Made by a program: the position numbers and the translations under genes. A DNA stretch of 64,000 bases from Morinoia aosen. Lineage: Eukaryota > Arthropoda > Malacostraca > Amphipoda > Talitridae. This document shows, piece after piece, positions 36,201 to 48,701 of this stretch. The stretch is from contig CM059567.1 in NCBI GenBank assembly GCA_030386875.1, forward strand, positions 83,197,130 to 83,261,129, written 5' to 3'. Each line of letters opens with the position of its first letter. Within the stretch, counting starts at the first letter, position 1. Under the pieces are notes generated by a model that saw only the letters and a program-made list of their open reading frames with translations, searched no databases and was not told the origin of the DNA.

Positions 36201-39200
36201 GTATGAATTCGAAGATAGTTTCAGTTCTATTGTACCGCCTATATCTTTTTTGCCATCCCAATCTTATGACACAATGTATTGCAGATAAATTTATTCTGTT
36301 CATTATCAATTTTCAATTGAAATTGTGTAACGAGCTAGAATAACATGTAAGTAGCCTTTCTGGTGGGGTTCCAGGCGCATTATGTCATACTTATAAGGGT
36401 CTTGGGGGATAAAGCCCATCGCTCTTTGAAATTCTGTAATTAATCGGTTGAATAGAGTGGGTTTCCGCCACACTCTATATCGTGCTTTTTATTTTCTTTT
36501 ATTTTTCTTGTGATTGAATCGCACCGCACTAGTGTTACGTTAAGATTTAAATATAGTAGCGTTAAATCGCTGCCACCACCGGGTGGAACCCGGAATTAAA
36601 TATTAGTAATTAATTTTTTTACGACTTTTCTTTGAGTGCGTACTGGGTGACGTTAGCGCGCAAGCGTTAGCTTTTACGTCCACCCCTATTCATGTATCAC
36701 GTCTTCGGTAGCAATGGGCAATCGATCAGTGTGGCGTTTCTCTTGTGGCGGGCTTAAAGCGAGATGAGAGAGGAGAATCACTAGGCTCGAAGTTTTCGAC
36801 ATTTATTGGTGGGAAGTAAACGCTGTATGGCAGGAGCTCGCGCGGGCAAGGAATTTATGATCGGTACAACTCAAGACAAGAATGATCCTCGACAAATCAC
36901 CGCTCCGCTATGACTGCTATATAGACCGTCTTCTCTGACCGTTCAAGTGGACCACGACACCTGCGACTGTGTTCCTACAGCCAAACGCAAACCAAGATCG
37001 AGAACCCAGTAGAGTGTTTCAGCCTACACCCAAGCGTAACCCTGAAAACTAAACCACCTTAACATTTGAACGGTCGATTATTATCAAAGTAGAAAATGAA
37101 TACAATCGAAGGATAACAGACAAATTGGAATACCGCTCAACACTCGATAATTTTGTGACTCAATCGAACCTCGCCTCGACCCGATTCACGCTAAAGCCCC
37201 TGATCACGGTATTTACGCGTCCCACCTCGGACAGCCTGACCGCGCTATCTCGTAACTCGACACTGAATTGCCTTTGCCACTCGCCTTTGCGTCCTGACCC
37301 GGAGTGATCCTAAAGATCATTCTTACGCTGTTGTGGACAGCGCTTCCCCACACAAGGGGGGAGTTTTGGGCAAGAGGTTGTGGGTGGGAGCCCGGCTTTC
37401 CCAGACCACCCAGCCATGGCCAATTTAACGATTGGTAACACACTCTGTCTTTTCTAGTCGAAGGGGCCAAAACCGGCAATCGTTTATATTAATATATTGA
37501 GATTTTACAATCCCTGACCAATTAACATGGCCGGCGCTAACAAGCGCCAGCGTCTCTACGCTCCCCGATTTAATTCTTTCATTGCATTGTCATAAAAGGA
37601 GCCGTCTTATGCTCAGTATTCCCATGCCGGCAAGTTTTAATAAAGGATGAAATTCTATTTCATACACGGTAAACAGCTGCAAGAATAAAATTAGTTGCGC
37701 GTTTCATTCGGAGCGAATGGATGAAATTAATCAAGAAAATGGGTATTGTTGAATTTGATGAATCATTTTTTAAATCACTCATGTTGCCCCATTAATGTCT
37801 GACGCCCCATTACACGTTTAAGTACATACAAAAACCGGACAATTTCAATTCAATAACGTACAACTAGCTGGATCGCTGAACCGCGACAAAATTTATATTT
37901 TTTAAAACTATAAAATCTATTTTAAGGTAACCTATTCTTCCTAAGTGAACCCTTTTTACTTACGTGATGGCAGCTGATCAGGTGGCTTTATACTTGAAAC
38001 TTGAGCAGTCTTTTACTAAGTAACTTGTGAAAGAGTGAAGAATCATACTCAGTGTCCCCTTATATTTAACTATCGCAAGTATGATGGTGATTTTTTCTAA
38101 AGCGCATTCTAAATTTCGAGTTAAAAGGTGAATGCATGATCTTTGGCTATGTAATTGCTGAGGCTTGATGAACTGTGCCTGTAAAGTATTCATACCGTGA
38201 AGTTAGCGATAGCGTTTCAAATTTACTTCAAATACTACTTCATAGCATTTTAACTTGCTCTTTTAAAAATCTCAATGAAGATTGGTTCAAAATTTTAAAT
38301 TCGTGTACAATAACTATAAAAAATTCACCAACAGCGTGAGAAAATCAATTTCAGGACTTTTCTATAAATTTTTTTTACATTTGCATTGTGTTTACATTGC
38401 ATAAACAGTATGAAAATATTTTCCTGTATTAGGGAGACCTATTGCGGGAGAAAAGTTGTGCTCGAAACGGTACGAGAGCCCCATTCTGTCGCAGCGGAGG
38501 CATAGGGTAGGAAATGGGTTTAGTTTTGTTAAATTGGTCCATTCTGGACTGTGAGGACTGGCGCTCCCAAGAAGAGTATATTTTAAGGTTACCTCAGCCA
38601 TAGAGAGACCTTCGGGATTTCTATCTTTCGAGCTAACTTTCGATCTTTAAGTTTTCATGCTTTTTCGCCATGTGATCTTTGTTTTTATTACTTCTCTTTG
38701 TTAACTCGCGATTTGTGATGGGTACCCTGTATGGGAATACACCTTATGCATAGATTCCCTATTTTCTACCATCTATACTTAATAATTCATTCTTTGCACT
38801 TTCTTGAGATCGTGCCTTTGTTGCAACTTAAGAGTTTTAAATTAACAAATATAATAAGAAATGGGACCTGCGCTCAGTCAAAGTCTCTGGAATATCAAAC
38901 TCCTTGATGATATTTCGTGCGACAGATTTAAGAAGAGTAAGCTTTTCGAATCGTGGTTTAACGACTACTGACCTGCAGAGGTTCAGCAATTTTTTTTTGT
39001 TCAAATCATTGTTGAACTCATGGGCCTAAACTCTAAACCATCCTGCCGTCCAAGTGAGAACGACAATGGTTCATATAGCACTACGTTCTGTTCAATACCC
39101 CAATTTTATAGAACACTCTGGTGAATAAATCTTCTGCGAAGTTTTGCGTGTGTAAATAAAAATGGATGTATTTACTGTAAAAATTTAGTGATCATACGAG

Positions 39201-39932
39201 CATGTAAGTCTAAGAAGTGACTAAAAGTTTTGAAGAATTATGAGTGCATAGATCAGGGATCCCGTCATTTAATTGAACATTATCCCACTGCTGCGGTATC
39301 GTCTGTTTTAGGTCTTCATTATTATTTAACCGCTGCTGCATTAGTTGGCTAGGTTTCACTTTTACATAGCCCGAATTACGTTCTTTTGTGAATCATTTCA
39401 TTGAGATATTTGATGTGCGCCGCCTCAGTCTCAAATGAGAAAAATTACAATGATATAATTACATTATTATTTTGATGAGTGATGTGATTGAATGATTCAT
39501 TCTAGCCAGTGTCATGATTTATTTGGCTTCAATGTTCATTCCATGAGTGAGAGCTGGGACTCTGGCGCTCTTCGTATTAAATGTTCGTGACGTAAGAAAT
39601 CATTTTAAGGATTGTAGAGCGGATTGTACGGATGCTTCGTCGCCTAACGTGGACATTTTCCTACGAGTCAGTGTCAGTTTTTTTCGAGGCATAATGGGGA
39701 AAACTTTAGCCTGTCTCATCCCTTCCTCTTAACGTTTCTGTTGTTCTTGGTAAACTATGTTGGTTGTTGTTGGTATCAGAACGCATTTTTCGTCGTTACG
39801 TGCATTATAAGAATATAGCATAAGGGGGATCTTCATCCTTATTTAAAATGTAATATTTGAATGGTGAGGCGGTTAAAATATTACGGGCTTTTTTGAATCC
39901 AATTCCAAGAATTGATTTATTCCTCTTTACAG
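36201..39932 (+). other. Intron C-D
   Basis: Starts GTATGA and ends CTCTTTACAG. The part from about 36,440 to 37,560 is richer in G+C and CpG than its surroundings and looks like an inserted element, but I find no transposase, reverse transcriptase or clear repeat ends. A weak RepA-like fragment lies at about 38,640-38,870 (CTTATGCATAGATTCCC). The rest is AT-rich without recognisable features. Confidence 0.5.
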
Positions 39933-40094
39933 CCGCTCCATCCCACCGCGTGCCACAAGAGTGAAGATGCTGTGCCTGACACTGCTAGCTCTGACGTCAG
40001 CCATTCTGCTCACGAGAGGGAACTGCGTTTGGCTGACGGTGGCCGAGGCGCGTCCCGTCAGCAGAGCGCCCCGCCCGCACACGCGAGTTCCTCA
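39933..40094 (+). CDS. Zinc-finger gene, exon D
   Basis: 54 codons between acceptor CTCTTTACAG and donor TCCTCA|GTGAGT, phase 0 at both ends. The peptide begins PLHPTACHKSEDAVPD and is otherwise rich in Ser, Ala, Arg and His, without a zinc finger; it looks like a flexible linker. The splice sites are good and the composition is coding-like, but no motif confirms it, and it could be alternatively spliced, since skipping it would keep the frame. Confidence 0.65.
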
Positions 40095-41657
40095 GTGAGT
40101 GCAGTGACGCAGGTCGCGCTGTGTTGCAGCCACGTTCCTGTGGTGCTGGAAAGGCTACTAGAGCAGCAGTGAATATTTTCTGCTTTAATCGATGATTTAG
40201 TACTCAGTAAATTTGTCTTGCATACAAATTTATAAAAATAGAAAACTGAGTTCTCTCAATTCCTCTTCACATGTAGGATGGGGATCGAACCCTTCAATAT
40301 TTTGCAATATTGACGAATATCAAATTGTAATTTGAGGAGAGAAAAATGTGGTTCATGTTTGTGTGAGAGTCAACTCGTGTGGGGATTCTTTTTTTGTGTC
40401 CATAGAAATTGACACTCCTGTAGAGTGATGTGAGGTTTCGCCTTTTGTACAAAGAGTTGTTTCTTGTATTGTGACGGACTATCTTTTTCCTGTTAATGGT
40501 TATATTTTTCCACCACTTATTATTTTCTTCCTCAATTTTTTTTTCTTTTATAACTTCTTTTCATTTTGGTGTTCCTATGCACAAGGAATTCTGTTAAGAA
40601 GTCACTTATGCATAGATCCCTCGTTACTCTCATTCCATCCTTAATAAAAGCTTCTTCTTCTCTTGAGAACACATTTTATGACATTTAGTTAGAAAGAGTT
40701 GAATTAACTCATTAGCTATTCTAATCTAGTAAAATAATTATGCTAGACTGATAACCGAAAACGATAGCCGAAAACTAAGCTCATCGAACTTATCACGCGG
40801 AACATTTTATCCACGAAGTCCTGTTTAGGTATTAATAATAGTACAGGTTCCCAACTGACGCCACCTACTCGTATTATTACAGATTCTGGACTAACGCAGT
40901 GTTTGATTACTGGTTCCGTACTGACGCAGCGTATTAATACAGGTTCCCAACTGAAGTAGCACATAGTAGCAGTGCAGGGTTTACCTGTCTTATGCAGACA
41001 ATGAAGTAGGAAATAGCCACTGACAAAGATCCTAACACGAGTTTGATTTGAACAATAATTACGCTATTAGATTGACTATAGCAAGACAGGATCGATGTTG
41101 ACTATTGAGAGACAGCTGACGTACTTACCCGAAGCCCTTGCATTTCAGTACATACAGAAAAAGGTTTCGAAAGAAAGCATTGAACTATCGTATGTAAGAC
41201 TACGCCTTTACGAAACGAAGACCTAATCTTCGTAGCTACTTCAGAAACTTGAACTACAGTAACATTTCGTCAGGAATAGAAATCAGAGAGTGAGCATATA
41301 CTAGTGTGCCCTGTGTACTATTTAGGTTATTGGCTTAGCCTCAGCTCCGATTGTTTTATTGGTCTTCATGAATCAATAAACCACTCTAGAACACTTACGC
41401 TGTAACAAAGGTGTTCTCTCATTGATTGCTCAACTGCCAAACCTTCTATCGCGGCTTATCACGCGCTGTTTGAACCAGGAGCAACACAAGAGCGAATAAT
41501 TTCCTGTGAAGCAACATTAGTTTGACCTTCGACAGAAATGATCTTCGTATTTTTGTGCGAGTTCCATGATGTGGCTTATGTTTTTCAATTCCAAAACAAT
41601 AAACAATATGATCTGGTATTTGTACGACAATGACGTTAACATATACTTATCTTTCAG
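40095..41657 (+). other. Intron D-E
   Basis: Starts GTGAGT and ends ATCTTTCAG. It contains a degenerate RepA-like fragment at about 40,440-40,735 (CTTATGCATAGATCCC, ending in TTAACTCATTAG) and a short degenerate tandem repeat at 40,829-40,960. Nothing else is recognisable. Confidence 0.6.
40829..40960. repeat. Degenerate ~30-bp tandem repeat, 4 units
   Basis: Four imperfect units built on GTATTAATACAGGTTCCCAA plus CTGACGCAGC, the first with a 12-bp extension. Units 1 and 4 are the best preserved; units 2 and 3 have several substitutions. Confidence 0.7.
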
Positions 41658-44327
41658 GTCTCAAGAGCCGCTCCTGCCATCGCCGCCCGTAAGTTCGTGC
41701 AGCGACTCCCTCAGCAGATCAAAAGTGTAACACTCGCACCTCCACCGCCCGAGGGAGGCCGAGCTGCTGAGATGCCGCCTCGCGGTACCACCAAGTTTTC
41801 CTCTCAGTTCCGCCTGATGCCGTGCAGTCCTGCCACTGCTCAACAGAAAAGTTTCTCTCTTCCTCCGCACATAACCCAGCACAGGCAGCACTCTTCAGGG
41901 CAACAACTAGTCTCAAAATCAGCTCGTGTACCTGCTGCTCTTGTCGGGCAGCATTCCATTGTGGATCTTTGCAAGGAGGGCAGCGGGGCATTCGAAGACG
42001 ATGATACAAATGCAGGTAATTACAAAATCGATCGTGTTCACCAGGACAAAGAAACACCGAAGGACAATGACGGCACTGCAACCAATGGTGAACTCCAACA
42101 AACCTCGAAACAAATTCTTCATTCTGACCCAAAGACACACCGTGTGAAGAGAATTTTGGATAATGAGCCTGTTAATGCTGCTTTTTCAAGTTTAGCCTCT
42201 GTGTCATCGTCTGTTACCATTACAGATATGGCAGTCAAAAATTCTATGAAGCAAAAAAAGTGGAAGCAGATGTTGAAAAACGAAGCGCAGCCCAGCATCC
42301 CAGTGTCCAGTATCCCAGGTCTGAACAAACAGCAGTCCGCCATTTTATCACAGCTCGTCTCTAACGTATCTGTAACTGTCACAATGGCACACCCTGCCGA
42401 GGAATTTTGTGCGAAATCAAATGGTGCGAAGCGTGACTTGGTCGAAAAGAATAGTAAAATGTCGCAAGCAAGCAAAAGAACGAACGAAGTAACTGAGCTA
42501 GAAAAACTGAAAAAACGAAGTAATTGTTTACCTAGTGTAAACCGCGCTTCTACGAAAACTGATGTAGATGTATCTAAAAACTTATGCAATGAAGATTCTA
42601 ATCGCACTCATAAAATTTCGGGCGATGTAAAGAAGATGACGCTTTACAATTGTCCTCACTGCACGACTAGCCGACAATGTGCTTATGACATTTGTAAACA
42701 TTTCTTCGACGAGCATGCTTCAAAACCCGAATTTTTTTGTCCGTTTTGCTTGTATTACAAAATCCTCAAGAACAATACTCGTCTCGGTAGGACAAACTTT
42801 CGGCAGGATTGTTTGCATCATTTACTACATCACTACAATAAGATCAAGGATACAAAAGTTGAAGCCAGCAACGAAGCAACGTCTTTGCAGCAACACGTCT
42901 CGAAGGAAGGGATACAGGTTGGTGGTTCTTCTAAAAGCTGCCATGGAAAGCCCTTTATCGCGGATGAAACTCTCCGAAAGCCTGAACCATCAGGTGAAAC
43001 CGAAGTGGATCCGCCAAAGCTGAAAAAATTACTATCAGATTCAGACGATGATGATCTTAAGTGTTTCCTGCCTGAGAAAGTCGCCCTTACGAACAACGAT
43101 TCTCCCACCGTGCGACAAACGAAAAGAAAAATGAAAAATTCAGGAATTGATTTCCCTAAGCGTCGAAAAATTTGGAAAAATGGCGGGTCGTTGAAACAAC
43201 AATCTACCACAAACGACCACCTAACTGCAAACTTCATTGATAAAATAAGCGACACGAATGTTACCGATGTAAAAGAATCGCGCAACAGTGCTCTATCTGC
43301 CGTGACTGCGCGAAGTGATTCGGACGATGAGAAGGGTTCACGCGCGTCTTCGCTGGCACCGCCTGGAAGACTTCATGTAGGTCCGCCTCCTGTGCCTTCG
43401 TCAACTGAAGCTAATGATTATAATGAACAGAAAGTTGAGCTATCTCCGTTCATGGCGTACTTTCAGCTTCTTTATAAAGAACGTATGAAAGCTGCTGCTT
43501 CAGTTGGAGATTCTGGACATAGCTCGCTTGATACTCCAGTATCTTACGATGAATTCAAACTGCCACTCAATCGCGTAACTGAACACGGTGCCTCATCTTT
43601 GGGGGATACACTTGCGCCTATCTCATCTACTGTGGAAACTTTCGATCCCCCAATCTTACTGAGGAATAGGAGCCTTGTTGGAGAACAGTCAGCAACGAAT
43701 TTTCCTGAAACTTTCTCGGTCAATCCAAACAATGAAGACTTTTTCAGACTGGTCCAAAATCATTTGAATGCAAACGAACGCCAGTCAACCGCGACTGATG
43801 TTACTGATGTACCTTCTTTTGCTCAAATGCCTTCGTCTTCTGTCCCTGCCTCGGGATTGACAAAATTATATTCGTACTTTTTAAGTGAGCTTTCAAAGTT
43901 AGTTCCCGTTTTTCGAACTCCTTATGAGCAATCCGCTTCACCTGAGGTTAATCAGTTCATCGGAAATCAAATATTCTCACTCGCTCAGCCTCAGTTAAGG
44001 AGCCAGGCCTATTTGAGCAACTCCCTACCTATCGTGTTCTCCCCTGATGACGGCCAGAGACCTGCGCGGCTGCTCCCTTCACACTCCCTCAGCACCGGCA
44101 TGGATGCTCCCCGCGCAGCGGTGCCGGACTGCGCAGTTCAGCCAGCGCGGGTCGAGGCGGTGCTCGCCGGCGCATGGAGTCACTCGCTCGCACGGGCAGG
44201 CCAGAGCGCAGACAGCTCGCACGCTGCCCTCGCAAGCGCTCAAACTCATGCCTCCGATGAACAAAGCCGCCTGCTTCAATACCTCATGTCCTACGTTACG
44301 TCTGCGTTCACTCACGGTAAAGAGTAA
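41658..44327 (+). CDS. Zinc-finger gene, exon E (terminal)
   Basis: 889 codons plus stop, entered in phase 0 from acceptor ATCTTTCAG. Starts VSRAAPAIAARKF and ends TFHGKE-like ...FTHGKE at TAA. About residues 1-320 are low-complexity and polar with Lys-rich stretches. Two fingers lie at about 42,646-42,840: YNCPHC...HFFDEH (C-x2-C-x12-H-x4-H) and FFCPFC...HHLLHH with a long spacer. An acidic stretch (DSDDDDLK) and a basic cluster (KRKMKN, PKRRKIWKNG), possibly a nuclear localisation signal, follow. The C-terminal 100 residues are GC-rich and Ala-rich. With exons A-D the predicted protein is about 1,768 residues, or 1,825 with the putative exon. The spread-out, irregular fingers do not fit a tandem KRAB- or ZAD-type array; the family is unknown to me. 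Confidence 0.87.
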   Translation, partial: VSRAAPAIAARKFVQRLPQQIKSVTLAPPPPEGGRAAEMPPRGTTKFSSQFRLMPCSPATAQQKSFSLPPHITQHRQHSSGQQLVSKSARVPAALVGQHSIVDLCKEGSGAFEDDDTNAGNYKIDRVHQDKETPKDNDGTATNGELQQTSKQILHSDPKTHRVKRILDNEPVNAAFSSLASVSSSVTITDMAVKNSMKQKKWKQMLKNEAQPSIPVSSIPGLNKQQSAILSQLVSNVSVTVTMAHPAEEFCAKSNGAKRDLVEKNSKMSQASKRTNEVTELEKLKKRSNCLPSVNRASTKTDVDVSKNLCNEDSNRTHKISGDVKKMTLYNCPHCTTSRQCAYDICKHFFDEHASKPEFFCPFCLYYKILKNNTRLGRTNFRQDCLHHLLHHYNKIKDTKVEASNEATSLQQHVSKEGIQVGGSSKSCHGKPFIADETLRKPEPSGETEVDPPKLKKLLSDSDDDDLKCFLPEKVALTNNDSPTVRQTKRKMKNSGIDFPKRRKIWKNGGSLKQQSTTNDHLTANFIDKISDTNVTDVKESRNSALSAVTARSDSDDEKGSRASSLAPPGRLHVGPPPVPSSTEANDYNEQKVELSPFMAYFQLLYKERMKAAASVGDSGHSSLDTPVSYDEFKLPLNRVTEHGASSLGDTLAPISSTVETFDPPILLRNRSLVGEQSATNFPETFSVNPNNEDFFRLVQNHLNANERQSTATDVTDVPSFAQMPSSSVPASGLTKLYSYFLSELSKLVPVFRTPYEQSASPEVNQFIGNQIFSLAQPQLRSQAYLSNSLPIVFSPDDGQRPARLLPSHSLSTGMDAPRAAVPDCAVQPARVEAVLAGAWSHSLARAGQSADSSHAALASAQTHASDEQSRLLQYLMSYVTSAFTHGKE

Positions 44328-46084
44328 AAGTAAAGAGTAGGAAAACTTGAGCAAAATTTGCGAACAAGAATGTGTGACTTTGAATTTGTGTGAAAAGCAC
44401 ATCTATAATATGCTTTTGGCAGCTTCTGTCAATATGTTTTTTTACAATTTAGTTTAACATGATTTTTTTGAATATCAAGTTTCATATCTATAGTATGGAA
44501 AACGTTTCTTTCTTCTTTATTTAAAAGGGATGTTTCCTCAAGTTATTTTTTGTTCACTTCGATTGTGTGGGATTTTCTCGTTAGTTCTTGTTCTGAAATA
44601 ATTGTGTGAGTTCTTAGACTTAATTGAGTTGGAGAGATTTTGCGTTCATGAGCAATTTGTTTTATTTTCCTTCCCTCATGAGTGGTCTAATTATTGAAAT
44701 TCTTCAGTTTCTTACATTGTAATCGCCTGCTTGAAGCTTTGTTTCAATCCGGCCATATACTCTCAAATTGAATACTGTCAAAACTAGCCCTCCTGGTTAC
44801 CCATGATTCGGGCGGCATAATTTCTTCAGAAATTTGTGTAAAGGATGATATTGTACAGCTTAGATTAGAAGTGTAGTTGGGAATTGATTCTTGTATGACC
44901 TGATAACGAGTCTCTGTCTAATTTCAAATTGGAAAATTTACAACGTTAGATTACACTTGATCCAACGACAGCGAAAAATAATTGCTTAAATAATAATATG
45001 TACATTAATGAAAGTTAATTTGATCAGATTTTATAAACAGGTAGTTATCCATCGACCAATTGCAGGTGATGTGAGCTGTCTATTATTCAGTTTACGTTGT
45101 CACTTGGAAATATGTAAAGACGAGAATCCTGAGACCATTCCAGGTTGAAGATGAATCTAAAATTTTGAAATCGTCTGCAGTTGTAGGAAAAGTGAAGTAT
45201 TCAGCATGATATGTACTGTTGAAATGGGTGGGTGAGCTAGCTGTATTCTGGTACGAAAGCAGCAACCTCTATGCACCGACACTCTTCATTTAAAAATTTC
45301 GCGAAGTACTACTGACGGACGGCGATACAAAAGCACCACCGTAGTTGTAAACCAGAAGTGATCACGTCCCAGTGGGAAGCTCATCTTGTACCAATTAAAG
45401 GAAGCGACCTTGAAGTTATTGGTCCCGGCCAGCGCCGGGGGGGTCCACATTTGCGTTACGCTGGTGACCCCGGTAGAAACGTTTCCGTAAAATTATTAAT
45501 ATTGAAGTTATTGAGACTGACACCAAAAATTCGGAAAATATTTTGCGTGTAATCAGTTAACTTCGAGTGACAACTTTCTCCGAGTGCGCGCCAAAATACG
45601 GAAATTGTAAATAATAATGGTCTTCATTGTTTTCTGCTATGACCTCCACGTGAATTCCTTTGAACTTTTTCATCAATTTGTGGATTTATGGCAACACACA
45701 AAACCCAAGAGGTGAGAAAAATTTTCTGAAAAACCCAAATTCACAATTTGCAAAAGTTGAACACGCCTCGTAACCTCTTTTTAACGCGTTTCCTGCGATG
45801 GGTGTGACTGAAATTCGATTCAAATTTAGAATCAATTGTAAGAAATTTCGAAAATGGCAAACATTAACTGGATCGTGCTCTCATTCAGCTTTCATAAGTA
45901 TTTAAAATTGAGTTAGTGACTGCAGGTCGGTCAGCAGCATTATGAGAAAATCCCCTCGGTGACCATTCTTCATTCTTTTTTGCTATAGCGTGCGACGGGA
46001 ATTGAGGTAGAAAAATAAGAGGGAAATTGGTCCCTAACAACACAAGGTAGAAGGCCGGGGAAAACTAAGCATGTAGAGTATAAG
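44328..46084. other. 3' flank of zinc-finger gene
   Basis: AT-rich sequence presumably including the 3' UTR. I find no canonical AATAAA close to the stop. A GC-rich patch at 45,420-45,485 (GGTCCCGGCCAGCGCCGG) stands out but has no coding support. No gene is recognisable. Confidence 0.5.
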
Positions 46085-46230
46085 GCGTGGAAAGCCCTTA
46101 AACGCAAATGAAACTGCACGTAAGCGTGAACTATTAGATGCGACCGAAGTGGATCCGCCTACGCACGAAAAAAAAGCAGTCTCGGACTATGATGATCCGG
46201 AGTGATCGATTCCTGCCTGAGAAAGTCCCA
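46085..46230 (+). pseudogene. Decayed partial duplicate of exon E
   Basis: About 145 bp align with exon E at about 42,935-43,085. Shared words in the same order are GGAAAGCCCTT, ATGAAACT, TGAAC, ACCGAAGTGGATCCGCC and CCTGCCTGAGAAAGTC. The matching peptide starts TEVDPP, but frameshifts and stops follow, so it is not coding. It lies 1.8 kb after the gene's stop in the same orientation. A Cys-Cys/His-His-like stretch at about 46,530-46,600 (CKMCGVHKK...FHMRADRN, with a stop) may be another scrap of a zinc-finger paralogue, with low certainty. Confidence 0.65.
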
Positions 46231-47699
46231 TTTACGAACTAGGGAAAAAAGCTTGCTTACTGGACTTCGTCGATCGTGAGAAGGCTAAAGTTGATTTGAG
46301 AAAGATTTCGAGAGTAAAGGCTGCTTGGTGCGTGACATCGGAAAACATGGTTCGCAAAAAGATACATTCAACAGAAAAATTTATCGTCGCGGAGAATAGT
46401 ATAAGGTTAAACAATAAATAATTGCAACAACGTCCTAAGAAGATGCATTGTAAGTAGAAGGAAGCGGCTTTCAATGTTCAATAATTAATGTTGCTTAAAC
46501 AAAAAAAATAAATCGATGATATGTAAGATGTGTGGTGTTCATAAGAAGTAAACAGTGAAACTACTGTTTCACATGCGGGCAGATCGGAATGTCACAATTT
46601 ATCATCGAAATTGGTTTTAAAAAATTACATTGCTTGTATGGATCAAGGTGGTCAGGAAGAAATTTTTTGACCAAATATCTAAATTAAGTTGAATTGCTTG
46701 CAAGTTCTGTATTATGAACACATCTACCCACTGAAATACCTGAATACGTTAACTCCGAAGAGGCACATATATGTACCACTAGGTAAATTGCCCATTTACG
46801 TACCGGAGTACGCAAATAACATATCAACTATTTTGCTACTTTTTTCGAAATAAGTTTTAGAGTAAAAGGTAACACATTATGGTTCAAGTGCATTCTTTAC
46901 ACTTTTCAAAAAGGTTAAAAATGTATTAGAGCAGAATTAAGAGCTGTTTTTTTCAAAACGACTTCTTCTAGCCTTGCCAAACTGACCGTAAACTACCGCA
47001 CAATCGGAGTCAACGTGTTATGAAGAAAGAGGGAAAGATGAAACTAATATTTATAAATATCTGCATTCGAAAGAGATGCAGGAATGAAAAATATAATGCA
47101 TTCTTACCTGCAGGTGAGGGTCCTTCTGTTTTGGCTATATTGCAATAATGCGAAGCGTCAGGACCTGTGACGCAGTGGGAGGTGCTCTGCAGTCGTGACG
47201 GGATCATTCACAAAATTTTATTTCCAGCGGTGAAATCGAGAACTGTTCTCCGAATAAGAATGAACAGAACAAGGCATTTGAAGGTTGAATTAAAAAAATT
47301 TGTGAGTATAGGAGGCAATCATTGTGCGCATAGTTGTCGAAATGTGGTTGTCTTTCATGTTAACATAAGCTTTGATTGGTTAGTAAAAGTCTACGGTCTT
47401 CTAATGCTAACGATTGTTCGGTGGCGGCAACCGAATGGAAACAACATCGACAAAATTGGAAATTAATGAATGAATCGTAATGAAATTTTCACCAAATAAA
47501 GATTAGGCCATATGTATAAAATATATACAAAGTACAAGATTTTAAGAAACAGTTATCTAAAATAAAAATAAGAAGAACACAAACAGGGGAATTCAGACCT
47601 GGATTAAAGTTAAGGAATTATGCTATAAATAAGCGATTGTGTACAAAATAGCAACAAATTTAATATTTTGTAAACATCCCCAGATTTTTAATGACTTCC
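46231..47699. other. AT-rich intergenic stretch
   Basis: No gene recognised. Apart from the possible zinc-finger scrap near 46,530, open frames are short and show no domain. Confidence 0.5.
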
Positions 47700-47709
47700 C
47701 TGCATCGTC

Positions 47710-48340
47710 AACCACGTGACCGAATTATTGTTTTGCAAAAATCGACAGTTATCCCCTCTCATTCTTTTTTCAGTAAATCCCATAAATGATCTTGATTTTA
47801 TGGGTTTCTTTCCAGAATCCTCTCTCTCTCTCTCCAGTAATCTTACATATATTTTCCATAGAGTTGAGGTCAGGGGTCTGGGCTGGTCAGTTCATCGAGG
47901 CAATTCCTTCTTCAAAATAGACCATAACCTTCCTGTCCTTGTGGCAAAGTGCATTGTCCTGCATGAAAATGGGGATTCACAAGGGCTAAGGCGTAAGTTT
48001 GGTGCAACAAGCTGCCGAAGAAGCCGATTGTAAATCTCTGCTTTGATATTGTCATGCAAACGGATGATGGGACCAACACCTGCTGAAGAAATTATTCCCT
48101 ACGCCATCTCTCTGCCCCCACAAAACTCGTTTTCCTAACACGTTGAGGAGACAGTCTTTCACCTGTTTTGCGTCGTACGTAAATGTAGCCGTCAGAACCG
48201 AACAGGTTAAACTTGAATTCGTCACTGAAATGAATTGCTTCCCGATGTGCGTCAGTCCAAGCATCAAGCTCTCTTGCAAGTTCCAATTGGAAACGAGAAG
48301 CCTCTAAGCTGGAACTCGGGTATTCAATCCTGCATTTTGT
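47710..48340 (-). pseudogene. Decayed Tc1-family transposase
   Basis: On the minus strand, FSDEFKFNLFGSDG (first catalytic Asp) is followed by YVRRKTGERLSP, then after a frameshift GIISSAGVGPIIRLHDN, then in another frame DNALCHKD (second Asp) and PAQTPDLNSMEN (catalytic Glu), with a stop where Trp is expected before PAQ. The second Asp and the Glu are about 33 residues apart, near the 34 of Tc1. At least two frameshifts and two stops make it non-functional. The N-terminal DNA-binding part is missing or unrecognisable, and I could not define inverted repeats. Two direct copies of TTTGTAACCTGCGAG lie just to the right, at about 48,335 and 48,369. Confidence 0.8.
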
Positions 48341-48701
48341 AACCTGCGAGGAATAACTAGAAATTACTTTGTAACCTGCGAGATATATGAATGATTTACT
48401 CTTTACTTTCTAAGTAAAGTTTCAATACATAATGTATATCATTATATATTGAATAATGTATATTGTTTCCGTTCCTATATTATGACCGCTGTTGTAAATG
48501 AAAAGGATAGTAAATTAGCCGGCCAATTTAAGGGTGCCTGCACACCAAAAGATTTGAGGCGAGAGAGCGAGCCAGCTTGAATCGATATACATGTATTCCT
48601 ATGGGAGTGCGCACACCACAAGCAAGCTAGCGAGCGAGTGAGAAAGATTGAAGATTGAATGAAGCGAGAAAGCGACTCGAAGATGGTTTCACGCTGGAAA
48701 G

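Noticed and set aside
36440..37560. GC-rich block in intron C-D as an LTR or other retrotransposon
   Set aside because: Composition differs from its surroundings, but no repeat ends or coding motifs were found, so it is only mentioned in the intron entry.
42119..43285. Long minus-strand frames inside exon E and exon A
   Set aside because: They are shadows of the strongly supported + strand coding exons.
45420..45490. Stretch GCTGGTGACCCCGG resembling the primer-binding region after an LTR of BEL/Pao-type retrotransposons
   Set aside because: No LTR pair, gag or pol sequence lies nearby; the similarity is too short to support a call.
47818..47837. TC-dinucleotide run
   Set aside because: Only about seven repeats inside the Tc1 relic; too short to report as a feature.
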